Shown here piece by piece: positions 38,628 to 48,696 of a stretch of 64,000 nucleotides of DNA (its first letter is position 1; the number at the start of each line of letters is the position of its first letter). The notes under the pieces were generated by a model that searched no databases, was not told where the DNA came from, and was given only the letters and a program-made list of their open reading frames with translations. The position numbers and the translations under genes are program-made. The DNA is from Pseudomonas pisciculturae (lineage in GTDB: Bacteria; Pseudomonadota; Gammaproteobacteria; Pseudomonadales; Pseudomonadaceae), in the NCBI RefSeq assembly GCF_015461805.1, contig NZ_JACVZE010000002.1:186001-250000 (forward strand). The letters are read 5' to 3'.

Positions 38628-39083
38628 TCAGGCCAAGCCGGATTCGACCAATAGCGCTTCCAACCCCATCAAATCCGGCACCTTCGCCACCTGCTCCCCC
38701 ACCTGCACCGCCGCAAGCTCCAGCGGGCACAGCGGCACATCCACATAGCTCAACTGGCTATCAAGCTTGTACGAGCGTGGAATGCCCTGGATCACTAGCG
38801 CAATAAACTTCAATGTAGGCCGGCCGCCCAAGGCGTTGAGCACCACGATGCGTGAACGCTCGCTGGCGACGATGGCTTCACCACACGCCGCTTCAAAGCT
38901 GATCAGCGGCACTTGCTGGTCGCGCCAGGTCACTTGGCGCAGGTACCACGGCGGTGCATCGCTGGCCGGTTCCCCGCGCTGAAAGTCGATCAGCTCGGCG
39001 ATGGCGACGTTGGGCAGCACCAGGTGACGGTCGGCCAGCGGCAGCAACAGGCCGGTAAGTTGGCGGGTGCGGTGGTCAAGCAT
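38628..39083 (-). CDS. chpC: CheW-like chemotaxis protein ChpC
   Basis: The 151-residue CheW-domain protein MLDHRTRQLTGLLLPLADRH includes WYLRQVTWRDQQVPLISFE and a C-terminal VPDLMGLEALL. Its place directly after chpA (8-nt overlap) matches chpC of the Pil-Chp system, an accessory adaptor that may couple other receptors to ChpA. The start at 39083 is chosen for the CheW-domain N-terminus; the longer frame runs through chpA sequence. It is the last gene of this cluster; chpB is not present between chpA and chpC. Confidence 0.88.
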   Translation of the reverse strand: MLDHRTRQLTGLLLPLADRHLVLPNVAIAELIDFQRGEPASDAPPWYLRQVTWRDQQVPLISFEAACGEAIVASERSRIVVLNALGGRPTLKFIALVIQGIPRSYKLDSQLSYVDVPLCPLELAAVQVGEQVAKVPDLMGLEALLVESGLA

Positions 39084-42000
39084 GGGACTTGCTCCAGTAG
39101 GCGATGCTTTCCAGCAGCACCGACTCTTGGTACGGCTTGCCGAGGTAGTCATTGACGCCGATGGCCATGGCGCGGTCGCGGTGTTTTTGGCCGGTGCGCG
39201 AGGTGATCATGATGATCGGCAGGCGCATCAGCCGTGGGTCGTTACGTACCTGAGTGGCCACTTCGAAGCCGTCCATGCGTGGCATCTCGATGTCCAGCAG
39301 CATCAAGTCCGGGGTGTGTTCTTCCAGCAGGGCGATTGCGTCGATACCGTCTTTGGCCGTGAGCACGTTCATGCCGTTGCGCTCCAGCAGGCGGCTGGTG
39401 ACTTTACGCACGGTGACCGAATCGTCCACCACCAGCACCAGCAGCGGGCGCTTTTTCAGCGGGTCGTTGAGGATAAGTGGCGCATCGACTCTCTGGGCCG
39501 GCAACGCCGGTTGGCGGGCGCGGATATGCGCCAGCAAGTCGATGATCAACACCACGCGGCCATCCCCCAGGATGGTCGCACCGGACAAGCCTTGCACCCC
39601 GGAAAACTGCGGGCCAAGGCCCTTGACCACGATCTCTCGGGTTCCGGCCATGGCGTCCACCTGTACCGCCACGTGCCGTTCATTGCACTGCACCAACAGC
39701 ACCGGCACCGGCTGGTACTGGCCCAGCAGGTTCGGACGGCCAACGGTGTGCAGAAGGTCGCCGAGATAAAACAGCTCGTAGCGCTGGCCGGCATATTCGT
39801 AATGCGGCGGGTCTTGCTGGTAATGCCCCGCCAGCTCATGAGGCATCACCCGCACCAGGCCTTCGATGGTGTTGAGCGGGATCGCGTATTGATCGTCGGC
39901 ACACTGCACCATCAACGCCCGATTGACCGATACGGTAAACGGCAGGCGAATGCGAAAGTGCACGCCCTCACCTGGCGTCGACTCGATAAACATCGAGCCC
40001 CCCAGTTGGCGCACTTCTTCATGCACCACGTCCATGCCCACGCCGCGCCCTGAGATCTGGGTGATCTTCTCGGCGGTGGAAAACCCAGGCTGGAGAATGA
40101 ACTGCAAGACATCGCGGTCGCTGATGTCTTGAAGGGGGTCGAGCAAGCCGCGCTTGATGGCCTTGCGCCGCACCGCTTCCAACGGCACACCGGCGCCGTC
40201 GTCGCGCATGTCGAAGACGATATCGCCGCCTTCGTGGGTCAGGTCCAGGGTGATGCGACCCTTCTCCGGTTTACCCGCCAACAGGCGCGCCTCGCGAGAC
40301 TCCAGGCCGTGGTCAACGGCGTTGCGTAGCATGTGCTCCAGCGGTGCCGCCATGCGCTCCAGCACGTTACGGTCCATTTCACCTTCGGCGTTGCCGACGA
40401 CGAACTCCACATCCTTGCCCAACTCGCCGGCCACCTGGCGCACGATGCGCTTGAGGCGCGGCAGCATGCGTTCAAAGGGCACCATGCGGGTGCGCATCAG
40501 GCCTTCTTGCAACTCGGTGTTGATGCGGGCCTGTTGCTGTAACAGGTCGTGGGCGTCGCCATTGCGACGGTCGAGGGTTTCCTTGAGGTCGAGCAGGTCA
40601 GACACCGACTCGGACAGCGTACGGGACAACTGCTGCAACTGGGAATGACGGTCCATTTCCAGCGGGTCGAATTCTTCATAGCCCAGGCGCTCGGCCTCGG
40701 CTTGCTGGCGGCTGAGGATGCGCCCCTGGGTTTCGGTATCAAGGCGACGCAGTTGGTCGCGCATGCGCTCAATGGTGGTTTCCACCTCGTTGAGGGCGAT
40801 GCGTGCGTCGTTGACCTGCTGTTCGATGCGCCCCCGAAAGATCGAGGTTTCACCCGCCAGGTTGACCAAATCGTCCAACAAGTCGGCGGAGACCTTCACC
40901 ATGTCGGCAGCCGGGTCGACCACCGCTTCGGCCTTGCCTACTGGCAACGCCACAGGCATCACCGGCTCGTCGCTTGGGTGCACCAGGCTCCTGATCCGTT
41001 CGATCAGCTTGTCTACCGAGCCCACCGGCAAGCCATCCGCCACGGCGTCGACCATCTGCGCAAGGCGGTCATGGCAGCCTTGCAGCAGCGCGAACAACTG
41101 CGCCGACGGTGCCAGCAAACCGGAAGACAACCCTTCGTAGAGAAACTCCAGCTCATGGGCCAGGTCGCCAATCGGCCCGATCTCGACCATGCGCGCGCCG
41201 CCCTTGAGGGTGTGCAAATCTCGCAGCAGGGTTTCCACTTCCTGACGATTGCCCGGCTCGGCCTGCCAGCGCAGCAGCGCGCTGCTGGAGCTGTCGAGAA
41301 TGTCGGCGGCTTCTTCGAGAAAGATCTCCAGCAACTCGGGGTCAGCCCCCGACAGCGGCGTTGCAACGGCCGGCGCCGCTGGGGGATTACCCTGACGCAA
41401 CGCCCGCAGTTGGGCAACCAGCCCGGCACCGTCGCTCAAGGGCTGATGGCGTTGCAGCTCTTCGAGCTGCAACGCCAGCCGCTCATGGCTGGCCATCAGC
41501 ACCTGGGACAGTTCGGCAGAATAACTGTAGCGACGGTCCACCAGGCCTTCGTAGAGGCACTCCAACTCATGGGCCAGGTCGCCAATCGGCTCGATCTCGG
41601 CCATGCGTGCGCCGCCCTTGAGGGTGTGCAAATCGCGTTGCAATGAGGACAAGGGCGCGGCGTTGTCGGGCTCCAGCAGCCAGCGTTTAAGGGACTGCCC
41701 GGCGCTGTCGAGGATGTCTACGGCTTCTTCGAGGAAGATCTCGACGATCTCGTCGTCCATCGCCGGCTCATGACCCAACTGCTGGGTCGCAGCGCCCAAC
41801 TCGGAGATGCTCAGGGTACGACTGCCGTCGGTTTTGATCAGGCCGGTGGCGGACGGGTCGAGGGCTTCGTCCAGCAGTTCGCGCAGGGCTTGAACCCGTT
41901 CCGGTGCCGGGTTGATTTCCTGGCCGGCGGCCAACTGGTCGAGCATGTTGATCAGCGCTTCGTGAGCGTGCTCGGCCTCATGAAAGAACCGCTCGCTGAC

Positions 42001-44895
42001 CGCCAGGCTGCTTTCTTCGACGGCGCCGTAGAGGTCGAGCAAGGCTTCGCACAGTTCGTCGATCGCATGCAGGTCGGCGACGTGGGCCCCCTCCCCCAGG
42101 GTGGTCAGTTCATCCAGCAGCGCGGTGAGTTCCTGACGCTCGCCGGGGTGTTGTTGCCAGCGACGCAGCAGGCTTTCGGCGTCGAGCAGAATATCCATGC
42201 CCTGGGCCAGGAAGTTGGCGATCAGTTGCGGGTCGCGCTTGATGCGCAGGCCCGTGTTCGGTGCATCAAGCAAGGCTTCAAGCTGCTGGTCGAGCAGGCT
42301 TTGGGTGCGGTCGATCAGGTCTTGTGCGCCTTTGATCGGCGCCAGCGGGTCACGGTCCAGATAACGCAGCCCACGTTGGAACAGGCCTTCGGCTTCCAGC
42401 AGCAACTCCACTTCGTCCAGGTCCAGCGGCAGGCGGTGGGCCTTGTATTCGCGGGTGAGATGGTCGAGCGGGCGCGCAAGCTCGGCGATGGGCAGCACGC
42501 CGGCCATGTAGGCGCTGCCTTTGAGGGTGTGCAGGGCGCGTTGCAGTTCATCGCTGACTTGCAGCGGCACATGCTCGGCGGCTTGTTGCAGAAATTGGTT
42601 GAGGCTTTCCAGATGGCTCTGGGCTTCGTTGCGAAAAATCTCTAGCAGCATCGGGTCGTGGGCTTCGGCGGCGTGCACTTGCGCGCCACTGGCCAGGGCG
42701 TGAGCGCGGGCGGCCAGGGCGTCAACTTCGTCACGTTGGTGCTGGTCGTCGGTGGCGAAATCGGCGATCAGCTCCGGCAGCAGGGCCACGGCTTCGTCCA
42801 GTACCTGCTGTACCTCAGGGCCAAGGGCGACGCTGCGTTCCAGCACACGGTTGAGCAGGTTTTCCACGGCCCAAGCCAGCTCGGCCAGCACCAGCGCACG
42901 CACCATGCGACCGCTGCCCTTGAGGGTATGGAAGGCCCGGCGCATTTCGCCCTGGGCGGTCTTGTCGGTGCTGTTGGGCAGGTAGCGGTGCAGCACTTCG
43001 AGGACTTCGTCGGTTTCTTCGAGGAAGACTTCGCGCAGTTCGTCGTCAATGGGCTCTTCGTCGGCCGGTGGCGGCAGCAGACTACCGGGGCGTTGCAGGG
43101 CCGGTGGGTTCAAGCGTGAAGTGGGGCTGGCCAATGCATCGAACTGGGATTGGGTCGGCGCAATCTCGGTGGACAGCGCGCCGTCAGGGGCGACCAGCGC
43201 TTGGCGCCAGGGCTTTTCGGTGGGCAGGTAACCCAGCGCAGCGAGGCCTTGGGTGGCCCGTTCCAACACCCGTTCGCCATCGGCATCGGGGTCTTGGAGC
43301 ATGCGTTCCAGGTAGTACTCAAGGCCACTGATCACATCGGCGAAATGCCCCAGTTGCGCCTCGGATGGCGGCGCGTCGTTGCCCATCAATTGTTCGTCGA
43401 CGTAATCGGTGCAGCCGCGCATCAGGCTCGCGGCCCGTGGCAGCGGAATCATTGCCAGCGCGCCACGTACCTGGCTCAGCAGTTCGGGCAAGGACTCCAG
43501 GCGCTGACGGTCCCAATCGGCTTCAACGCAGTCGATCACCAGCTCCTTGGCCTGGCGCAAACACTGGCACGACTCACGGATCACCAACTGGTGGATCTGG
43601 GTCAGGTCGGTGGTGGGCAAGCGGCTTTCTTCGCGGCTTTGCGGCTCGACGGTGCCGACCATGCCGGCCAACGTGGCTTCGACGTAGAGCAAGGCGCCGG
43701 CGACATCCATCAGCACGGCATCGTTGGGCTCACGCTGCCCCTGGGCCAGGCTCAGTACCACGGCGAGTTGATCGATGATCACTTTGCGCGGCTGGCCGAA
43801 GCCCAGCACCGCCAAGGTATCGGCGATCTGGCGCAACGGCGCCAGCAAGGCGTCCAGATCGTTGGTGTGCTGGCGGTCGCTGCGCACAAACAGGTCGAGG
43901 CGCTCCTTGACCCGCACCAACTCTTCACACAGTGCACCAAGTACCGAGCCCATGGCATTGCGGTCCGGCCCGGCCAGTCGCGCCCGCTCGGCGTCTACCA
44001 CGGCGCTGTCGGGCAGGGCGTCGTCCAGGCCGTAGCGCTCTTTGAGACTTTGCATGCGTGGCGTCGGCCGGGTGACCTTGGCGACATAAAACAGCAAACT
44101 TTTGAGCAACTCATCCGGCGCAGGCTGATTGATGCCGCCGATACCCTGGGCCAGCAGCCGCTTGAGTTGTTTGTCACTGGCCTTGAGCAGGCTGCGCAGC
44201 GCCGGGCTGTTGGCGATCACGCCGGTGAGCATGCCTTCGACCAACGCCGAGGTGACTTGCCACAACGGCAGCAGCGGCGCGCCCTGGCACAGCGCTTCGA
44301 GGCGGGCGAACACTCGCGCCATGTCTTCCAGGTTGCTGGGGCCGTGGTCTTCACGCAGTAACCCGGCCAGGGCTTGTTGCAGCAGTTGGTGCCATTGACG
44401 CAGTTGTTCTTGCAGGTCCGGTGCTGCGCGTTGGGCCAGGGCTTCATCGGGCAATGGCGCAATCGACAGCAGTTGTGGGCTGAACAGGCTCGTCTCCGAC
44501 AACAGGCTTTCACCGCGGGCGCTGCGCAGGTCGTTGAGCAGCGGCAACACCACCAGCGGCAAGTCGCGGCGGGCGCTGTGTACGCGGTCGAGATACAGCG
44601 GCAATTGGTTGAGGGCTTGTTGCAGCAGGCGGATGCTTTCGTCGCGCTGGCTGACGCGCTCGGCTTGCAGTGCCAGGGCCAGTTCTTCCAGCTCTTCGGC
44701 CAGCAGTGCCGCGCCGTAGAATTCGACCATCAGCAGCGCGCCATGCACTTGGTGAATGGCGGCGAGGCACTCGCTGATGGCGTCGCCGTCAGCGGTTTCG
44801 ACAAAGGCGTCCAGCGCCGCACGTGCCTGTTTCAGGGTTTCGGCAATGTCGCCCTTGACCCATTCGAGGGCTACGTAGTCGTGCCGATCAACCAT
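39076..44895 (-). CDS. chpA: Pil-Chp hybrid sensor kinase ChpA
   Basis: The 1939-residue CheA-like kinase has HPt histidines at 656, 789, 1090 and 1228, each in an HTLKG context, and a degenerate HQVHG at 48-52. Then come the CheA dimerisation region (about 1330-1480), an ATPase domain with HMLRNAVDHGLES (N box, about 521 residues after the second HPt start) and DDGAGV near 1565, a CheW-like domain (about 1655-1800) and a receiver with phospho-acceptor Asp868 of the LMLLDIEMPRMDG motif, counted at 1868. It drives type IV pilus output through PilG and PilH. GGAG lies 6 nt before the ATG. Between it and pilJ there is only a REP pair; pilK is absent. Confidence 0.94.
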   Translation of the reverse strand: MVDRHDYVALEWVKGDIAETLKQARAALDAFVETADGDAISECLAAIHQVHGALLMVEFYGAALLAEELEELALALQAERVSQRDESIRLLQQALNQLPLYLDRVHSARRDLPLVVLPLLNDLRSARGESLLSETSLFSPQLLSIAPLPDEALAQRAAPDLQEQLRQWHQLLQQALAGLLREDHGPSNLEDMARVFARLEALCQGAPLLPLWQVTSALVEGMLTGVIANSPALRSLLKASDKQLKRLLAQGIGGINQPAPDELLKSLLFYVAKVTRPTPRMQSLKERYGLDDALPDSAVVDAERARLAGPDRNAMGSVLGALCEELVRVKERLDLFVRSDRQHTNDLDALLAPLRQIADTLAVLGFGQPRKVIIDQLAVVLSLAQGQREPNDAVLMDVAGALLYVEATLAGMVGTVEPQSREESRLPTTDLTQIHQLVIRESCQCLRQAKELVIDCVEADWDRQRLESLPELLSQVRGALAMIPLPRAASLMRGCTDYVDEQLMGNDAPPSEAQLGHFADVISGLEYYLERMLQDPDADGERVLERATQGLAALGYLPTEKPWRQALVAPDGALSTEIAPTQSQFDALASPTSRLNPPALQRPGSLLPPPADEEPIDDELREVFLEETDEVLEVLHRYLPNSTDKTAQGEMRRAFHTLKGSGRMVRALVLAELAWAVENLLNRVLERSVALGPEVQQVLDEAVALLPELIADFATDDQHQRDEVDALAARAHALASGAQVHAAEAHDPMLLEIFRNEAQSHLESLNQFLQQAAEHVPLQVSDELQRALHTLKGSAYMAGVLPIAELARPLDHLTREYKAHRLPLDLDEVELLLEAEGLFQRGLRYLDRDPLAPIKGAQDLIDRTQSLLDQQLEALLDAPNTGLRIKRDPQLIANFLAQGMDILLDAESLLRRWQQHPGERQELTALLDELTTLGEGAHVADLHAIDELCEALLDLYGAVEESSLAVSERFFHEAEHAHEALINMLDQLAAGQEINPAPERVQALRELLDEALDPSATGLIKTDGSRTLSISELGAATQQLGHEPAMDDEIVEIFLEEAVDILDSAGQSLKRWLLEPDNAAPLSSLQRDLHTLKGGARMAEIEPIGDLAHELECLYEGLVDRRYSYSAELSQVLMASHERLALQLEELQRHQPLSDGAGLVAQLRALRQGNPPAAPAVATPLSGADPELLEIFLEEAADILDSSSSALLRWQAEPGNRQEVETLLRDLHTLKGGARMVEIGPIGDLAHELEFLYEGLSSGLLAPSAQLFALLQGCHDRLAQMVDAVADGLPVGSVDKLIERIRSLVHPSDEPVMPVALPVGKAEAVVDPAADMVKVSADLLDDLVNLAGETSIFRGRIEQQVNDARIALNEVETTIERMRDQLRRLDTETQGRILSRQQAEAERLGYEEFDPLEMDRHSQLQQLSRTLSESVSDLLDLKETLDRRNGDAHDLLQQQARINTELQEGLMRTRMVPFERMLPRLKRIVRQVAGELGKDVEFVVGNAEGEMDRNVLERMAAPLEHMLRNAVDHGLESREARLLAGKPEKGRITLDLTHEGGDIVFDMRDDGAGVPLEAVRRKAIKRGLLDPLQDISDRDVLQFILQPGFSTAEKITQISGRGVGMDVVHEEVRQLGGSMFIESTPGEGVHFRIRLPFTVSVNRALMVQCADDQYAIPLNTIEGLVRVMPHELAGHYQQDPPHYEYAGQRYELFYLGDLLHTVGRPNLLGQYQPVPVLLVQCNERHVAVQVDAMAGTREIVVKGLGPQFSGVQGLSGATILGDGRVVLIIDLLAHIRARQPALPAQRVDAPLILNDPLKKRPLLVLVVDDSVTVRKVTSRLLERNGMNVLTAKDGIDAIALLEEHTPDLMLLDIEMPRMDGFEVATQVRNDPRLMRLPIIMITSRTGQKHRDRAMAIGVNDYLGKPYQESVLLESIAYWSKSHA

Positions 44896-44950
44896 AACTG
44901 CTCCGCTTAGAATTCGTGGGTTACCTTGATCTCAAAACCAATGGAGATCC

Positions 44951-45044
44951 AATGTGGGAGGGGGCTTGCTCCCGATGGCGGTGTGTCAGTCAAAGAGATT
45001 GTGACTGAACTACTGCAATCGGGAGCAAGCCCCCTCCCACATTT
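44951..45044. repeat. REP pair (GGGGG type)
   Basis: AATGTGGGAGGGGGCTTGCTC and its reverse complement flank a core with GTGTCAGTC and GTGACTGAAC. It lies inside the pil-chp operon, between pilJ and chpA, and occupies the site where pilK sits in P. aeruginosa. Confidence 0.9.
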
Positions 45045-45053
45045 AACTTCATT

Positions 45054-47105
45054 TCAACTGTCGACCTGCTTTGCTGGCGGCAGGGTGAAGCCCGACACCG
45101 AACGGCGCAACTGGCTCGCCATTTTTGCCAGGTTGCCGATACTCTCAGCGGTAGCGGTCGACCCCGACGACGTCTGCGTCGTGATCTGCTGAATCACGTT
45201 CATCGTCAACGAAATCTGCCCCGCCGAACTGGTCTGTTGCTGCGCCGCATTCGAGATGCTCTGAATCAACGCCGCCAACGTCTTCGACACCCCTTCAATC
45301 TCTTCCAGTGCTACGCCAGCGTCCTGCGCCAACCGCGCGCCGCGCACCACTTCGGTGGTGGTCTGCTCCATGGAGATCACCGCTTCATTGGTATCCGCCT
45401 GGATCGCCCGCACCAGGGTCTCGATTTGCCGGGTGGCGGCAGATGAGCGTTCAGCCAGTCGCTGCACCTCATCGGCCACCACGGCAAAACCGCGCCCGGC
45501 GTCCCCGGCCATGCTGGCCTGGATCGCGGCATTGAGGGCGAGGATGTTGGTCTGGTCGGCGATGTCGTCGATCAGGCTGACGATATCGCCAATCTCTTGG
45601 GACGACTCGCCCAGGCGTTTGATGCGCTTGGCGGTGTCCTGGATCTGCTCGCGGATGTTGTCCATGCCGTGGATGGTGTTATGCACCACTTCGTTGCCCT
45701 TGTTGGCGATCTCTACCGAGCGCTCCGCTACGGCCGAGGACTCGGCGGCGTTGGCCGACACCTGGTCGATGGACTGGGCCATCTGGTTGATCGCGGTGGA
45801 GGCCTCGGCGATTTGCTGGGCCTGGTGCTCGGAGGCTTGGGCCAGGTGCATGGCAGTGGCCTGGGTGTCCTGTACCGCACCGGCCACCTGCCCGGCGGTG
45901 AGGTTGATGGTGGCCACCAGGTCGCGCAATTGGTCGACGGAATAATTGATGGAGTCGGCGATAGTGCCGGTGAAGTCTTCGGTCACCGAGGCGGTTACCG
46001 TCAGGTCGCCGTCGGCCAGGTCTTCGATTTCATCCAGCAGACGCATGATCGCGTTCTGGTTGCGCTCGTTCTTCTCGGCGGTTTCATGCAGTTGGCGGTT
46101 AGTCTCGCGCACCATCACCAGGCCGATCAGGATGATCGACGTCAGCGCCAGCAAACCCAGTACATAGCCGCCGATGGTGTCCAGGCTACGCCCGCTGGCG
46201 AGGTTTTCAAACCCGGTGGCCAGGTGTGAGGCTTCATCGAGCAGGGTTTGCGAGAGGTTAAAGATATTGCTCGCCGACGCGCGCACCTGAAACAGCTGCG
46301 GCGAGGTTTCGAGGATCTCATCCACCGAGCCTGAAACGAACTCGAACAGTTCAGCGATTTCCGCCAGCCGCGCTCGGGCGTCGGGGTCTTCGACCTGGGT
46401 GATACGCAGGCCGGCATTCCCCTGAAGCATGCCGTTGAGCACCTGGCCGAAGCGGTTGGCGTCGCGGCCAAAAGTGTCGGCGGCCTGGGCGGCGGATTCG
46501 TCGCCGGCGAGCACGGTGTTGACCGCGCCCAGGATACGTTCGGCCAACAGCGACTGGCGCTGGGCCAAGGCCACCTGGCTGGCAGGAGCCCCGCGTTGCA
46601 GCAGGATGTCGACGACCTTCTCCGACTCCATCTGCAATTGCGGCACAGTTTCGGCCAATGTCGCGGCCACTTGATGCAGCGACAGCACGGTCTGCTCGCT
46701 GGCCAGGATCGCATCGGTGTTCTTCAGCAGCGCTTCCCAGTCGGTCTGCACAGCACGCATTTCGGCGCGTACCGCGCTGGGCGCAGCAGGCAGCCCGGTT
46801 TGCGGGTCACCTTTTTTCAGGTAGCCCCAGCGTTGGGCGAAGTCGTTGCGCGCATCCCCCAGCAGCTTGAACGCGGCCGACTTGCCGGCGGCGGCTTCGG
46901 TGGCGTTCTTGGCGATGCGCTGAGACAGCACCCGCAGTTCACCGGCATGGCCGATGTACTGCTTGTCGTAGGTCGATTGGGTGTTGAGGTACGCGAAGTT
47001 GGCGAACAGCAGCATGATGAATACGATCAGCGCGATAAACAGCACGATGATCTGCGAACGGCTTCGCGAGCCGGCCTGGGGTTTGGGCGTGGTAGCGGTG
47101 GTCAT
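45054..47105 (-). CDS. pilJ: Type IV pilus chemoreceptor PilJ
   Basis: The 683-residue methyl-accepting protein [20 protein letters not shown] has an N-terminal transmembrane helix (about 20-43), a periplasmic PilJ domain ([19 protein letters not shown]), a second helix near 315-335, a HAMP segment and the signalling hairpin [31 protein letters not shown]. It senses surface or pilin signals and controls ChpA. The length agrees with P. aeruginosa PilJ. Its ATG overlaps the pilI stop by 4 nt (ATGA). Confidence 0.95.
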   Translation of the reverse strand: MTTATTPKPQAGSRSRSQIIVLFIALIVFIMLLFANFAYLNTQSTYDKQYIGHAGELRVLSQRIAKNATEAAAGKSAAFKLLGDARNDFAQRWGYLKKGDPQTGLPAAPSAVRAEMRAVQTDWEALLKNTDAILASEQTVLSLHQVAATLAETVPQLQMESEKVVDILLQRGAPASQVALAQRQSLLAERILGAVNTVLAGDESAAQAADTFGRDANRFGQVLNGMLQGNAGLRITQVEDPDARARLAEIAELFEFVSGSVDEILETSPQLFQVRASASNIFNLSQTLLDEASHLATGFENLASGRSLDTIGGYVLGLLALTSIILIGLVMVRETNRQLHETAEKNERNQNAIMRLLDEIEDLADGDLTVTASVTEDFTGTIADSINYSVDQLRDLVATINLTAGQVAGAVQDTQATAMHLAQASEHQAQQIAEASTAINQMAQSIDQVSANAAESSAVAERSVEIANKGNEVVHNTIHGMDNIREQIQDTAKRIKRLGESSQEIGDIVSLIDDIADQTNILALNAAIQASMAGDAGRGFAVVADEVQRLAERSSAATRQIETLVRAIQADTNEAVISMEQTTTEVVRGARLAQDAGVALEEIEGVSKTLAALIQSISNAAQQQTSSAGQISLTMNVIQQITTQTSSGSTATAESIGNLAKMASQLRRSVSGFTLPPAKQVDS

Positions 47106-47626
47106 GCGGCAACATCCATGAAGCCTGGAGCCTGGGCCAGGGTGAAGGGGCTGAAGACCTGCCACAGCGGCTCGCCGTCGAACTGGCCCTGGATAAATGG
47201 CGTGCCCGGAGTGGCGTTCGCCTGCAATGCGTCTTGCGCGAAATGCTGCATGCCTACCACCTCGTCTACCAGCAGCCCGACAAACAGGTCGTTGTATTCC
47301 ACCACCAGCACCCGCCGCTGTTTGCGCGCCCTGGACAGCTCAAGGCCGAGGAACCCACCCAGGTCCATCACCGGCAACAAACGCCCACGCAGATTAGCCA
47401 CTCCCTTGACCCAGGCCTTGACCCCGGGCATTAAAGTGCAGCGCGGCTCATGCAACACTTCGGCGACTTCGCCCATGGGCGCCACGTACCAATGCTGACC
47501 CACGCGAAAACCGATGCCGCTCCAGCGTTGCTGGCGGGTTTCCTGGGACGGCAGGTCGGCGGCCAGCAGGCGGCAGCGGCGGTCGATGTCGAGCAACAGC
47601 TCAAAGGCGGTTTGCGACTCGGTCAT
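47102..47626 (-). CDS. pilI: CheW-like adaptor PilI
   Basis: The 174-residue CheW-domain protein [20 protein letters not shown] contains [20 protein letters not shown] and [20 protein letters not shown], the CheW hallmarks. It couples PilJ to ChpA. It starts 12 nt after the pilH stop and overlaps pilJ by 4 nt. Confidence 0.95.
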   Translation of the reverse strand: MTESQTAFELLLDIDRRCRLLAADLPSQETRQQRWSGIGFRVGQHWYVAPMGEVAEVLHEPRCTLMPGVKAWVKGVANLRGRLLPVMDLGGFLGLELSRARKQRRVLVVEYNDLFVGLLVDEVVGMQHFAQDALQANATPGTPFIQGQFDGEPLWQVFSPFTLAQAPGFMDVAA

Positions 47627-47638
47627 GATGGCCTGCCG

Positions 47639-48004
47639 TCAGCCGGCCAGCACCTTGTTCAGGGTGGCGATCAGGGTGTCTTCGTCCACCGGCTTGGTCA
47701 GGTAATCCTTGGCGCCCTGGCGTGCGCCCCAGATTTTGTCGGTTTCCTGGTCTTTGGTAGTGATGATGATGATCGGGATGCCGTTGGTTTCCGGCTCCTT
47801 GGACAGCTGACGGGTGGCCTGGAAGCCGTTGAGGCCCGGCATCACGATGTCCATCAGCACGGCGTCGGGTTTTTCCTGGCGGGCCAGGGCCACGCCGTCC
47901 GCGCCGTTTTCGGCTTTGAGAACTTCGTGACCGTGCTTTTCCAGCATGCCGGTCAGTTTGTACATTTCGGTCGGCGAATCGTCGACGATCAGAACACGTG
48001 CCAT
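47639..48004 (-). CDS. pilH: Response regulator PilH
   Basis: The 121-residue single receiver domain MARVLIVDDSPTEMYKLTGM has acidic pocket DD at 8-9, phospho-acceptor Asp in VLMDIVMPGLNGF (about 52) and TKPVDEDTL with the conserved Lys. In the Pil-Chp system PilH opposes or tunes PilG signalling, with links to retraction by PilT. The ATG at 48004 is the family start; the frame extends upstream by 10 unsupported residues. It is 45 nt from pilG. Confidence 0.95.
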   Translation of the reverse strand: MARVLIVDDSPTEMYKLTGMLEKHGHEVLKAENGADGVALARQEKPDAVLMDIVMPGLNGFQATRQLSKEPETNGIPIIIITTKDQETDKIWGARQGAKDYLTKPVDEDTLIATLNKVLAG

Positions 48005-48049
48005 GGTTTTCCCCACTAACTTGGTAGACACCAACCCTGGTGGGCGGTG

Positions 48050-48457
48050 TCAGAGTGCTTGTTCTACCGCGGCGAAAGCAGGCACGTAGGCCTTGATCGC
48101 ACCCAGCAGTTCTTCCTTGCTAAAAGGCTTGGTCAAAAACTGATCGACACCCACGATGCGCCCCTTGGCCTTGTCAAACAGGCCATCCTTGGAAGACAGC
48201 ATGATCACCGGGATCGACTTGAACGCCGGGTTGTTCTTCACCAGCGCGCAGGTCTGATAGCCATCCAGGCGCGGCATCATGATGTCGACAAAGATAATGT
48301 GCGGGTGATGATCAACAATCCGGGCCAGGGCATCGAAACCGTCAATGGCCGTGATGACATCGCACCCCACGTTCTTCAACAAGGTCTCGGCGGTGCGGCG
48401 GATCGTCTTTGAATCGTCGATCACCATCACTCTCAAGGCGTTGGAATGCTGTTCCAT
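48050..48457 (-). CDS. pilG: Response regulator PilG
   Basis: The 135-residue receiver-domain protein MEQHSNALRVMVIDDSKTIR has Asp-Asp near 14-15, phospho-acceptor in FVDIMMPRLDGY (about 58) and TKPFSKEELL. PilG signals from ChpA to pilus extension (PilB) and cAMP production in P. aeruginosa. It is the first gene of pilGHIJ-chpA-chpC and divergent from gshB across 239 nt. Confidence 0.95.
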   Translation of the reverse strand: MEQHSNALRVMVIDDSKTIRRTAETLLKNVGCDVITAIDGFDALARIVDHHPHIIFVDIMMPRLDGYQTCALVKNNPAFKSIPVIMLSSKDGLFDKAKGRIVGVDQFLTKPFSKEELLGAIKAYVPAFAAVEQAL

Positions 48458-48696
48458 ATCTGCTCTACCATCGCCACAGCGAATCGGTTTTCGGTGTGTA
48501 CTGCCTGATGTTGCACAGGGTGAGCGCCGCAAGCCTTGGAATTCAAGGGCTGCTGCGCCGTGGCAGTCTTTTTAGCACAGTCTCGGGGAGCAATCTATCG
48601 AGGCACCCGTCAGGTGGTTTTTCCTTGACCCACAACAGTCGCAGCGCCACTCTGACGCCACTTTTATGCGCCCTAATTTGCTAGAGGAAACCCCCC

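Noticed and set aside
43150..44361. Frame antisense to chpA
   Set aside because: Several long antisense frames occur in chpA because of its Leu/Ala/Glu-rich HPt regions; none has a start signal or domain.
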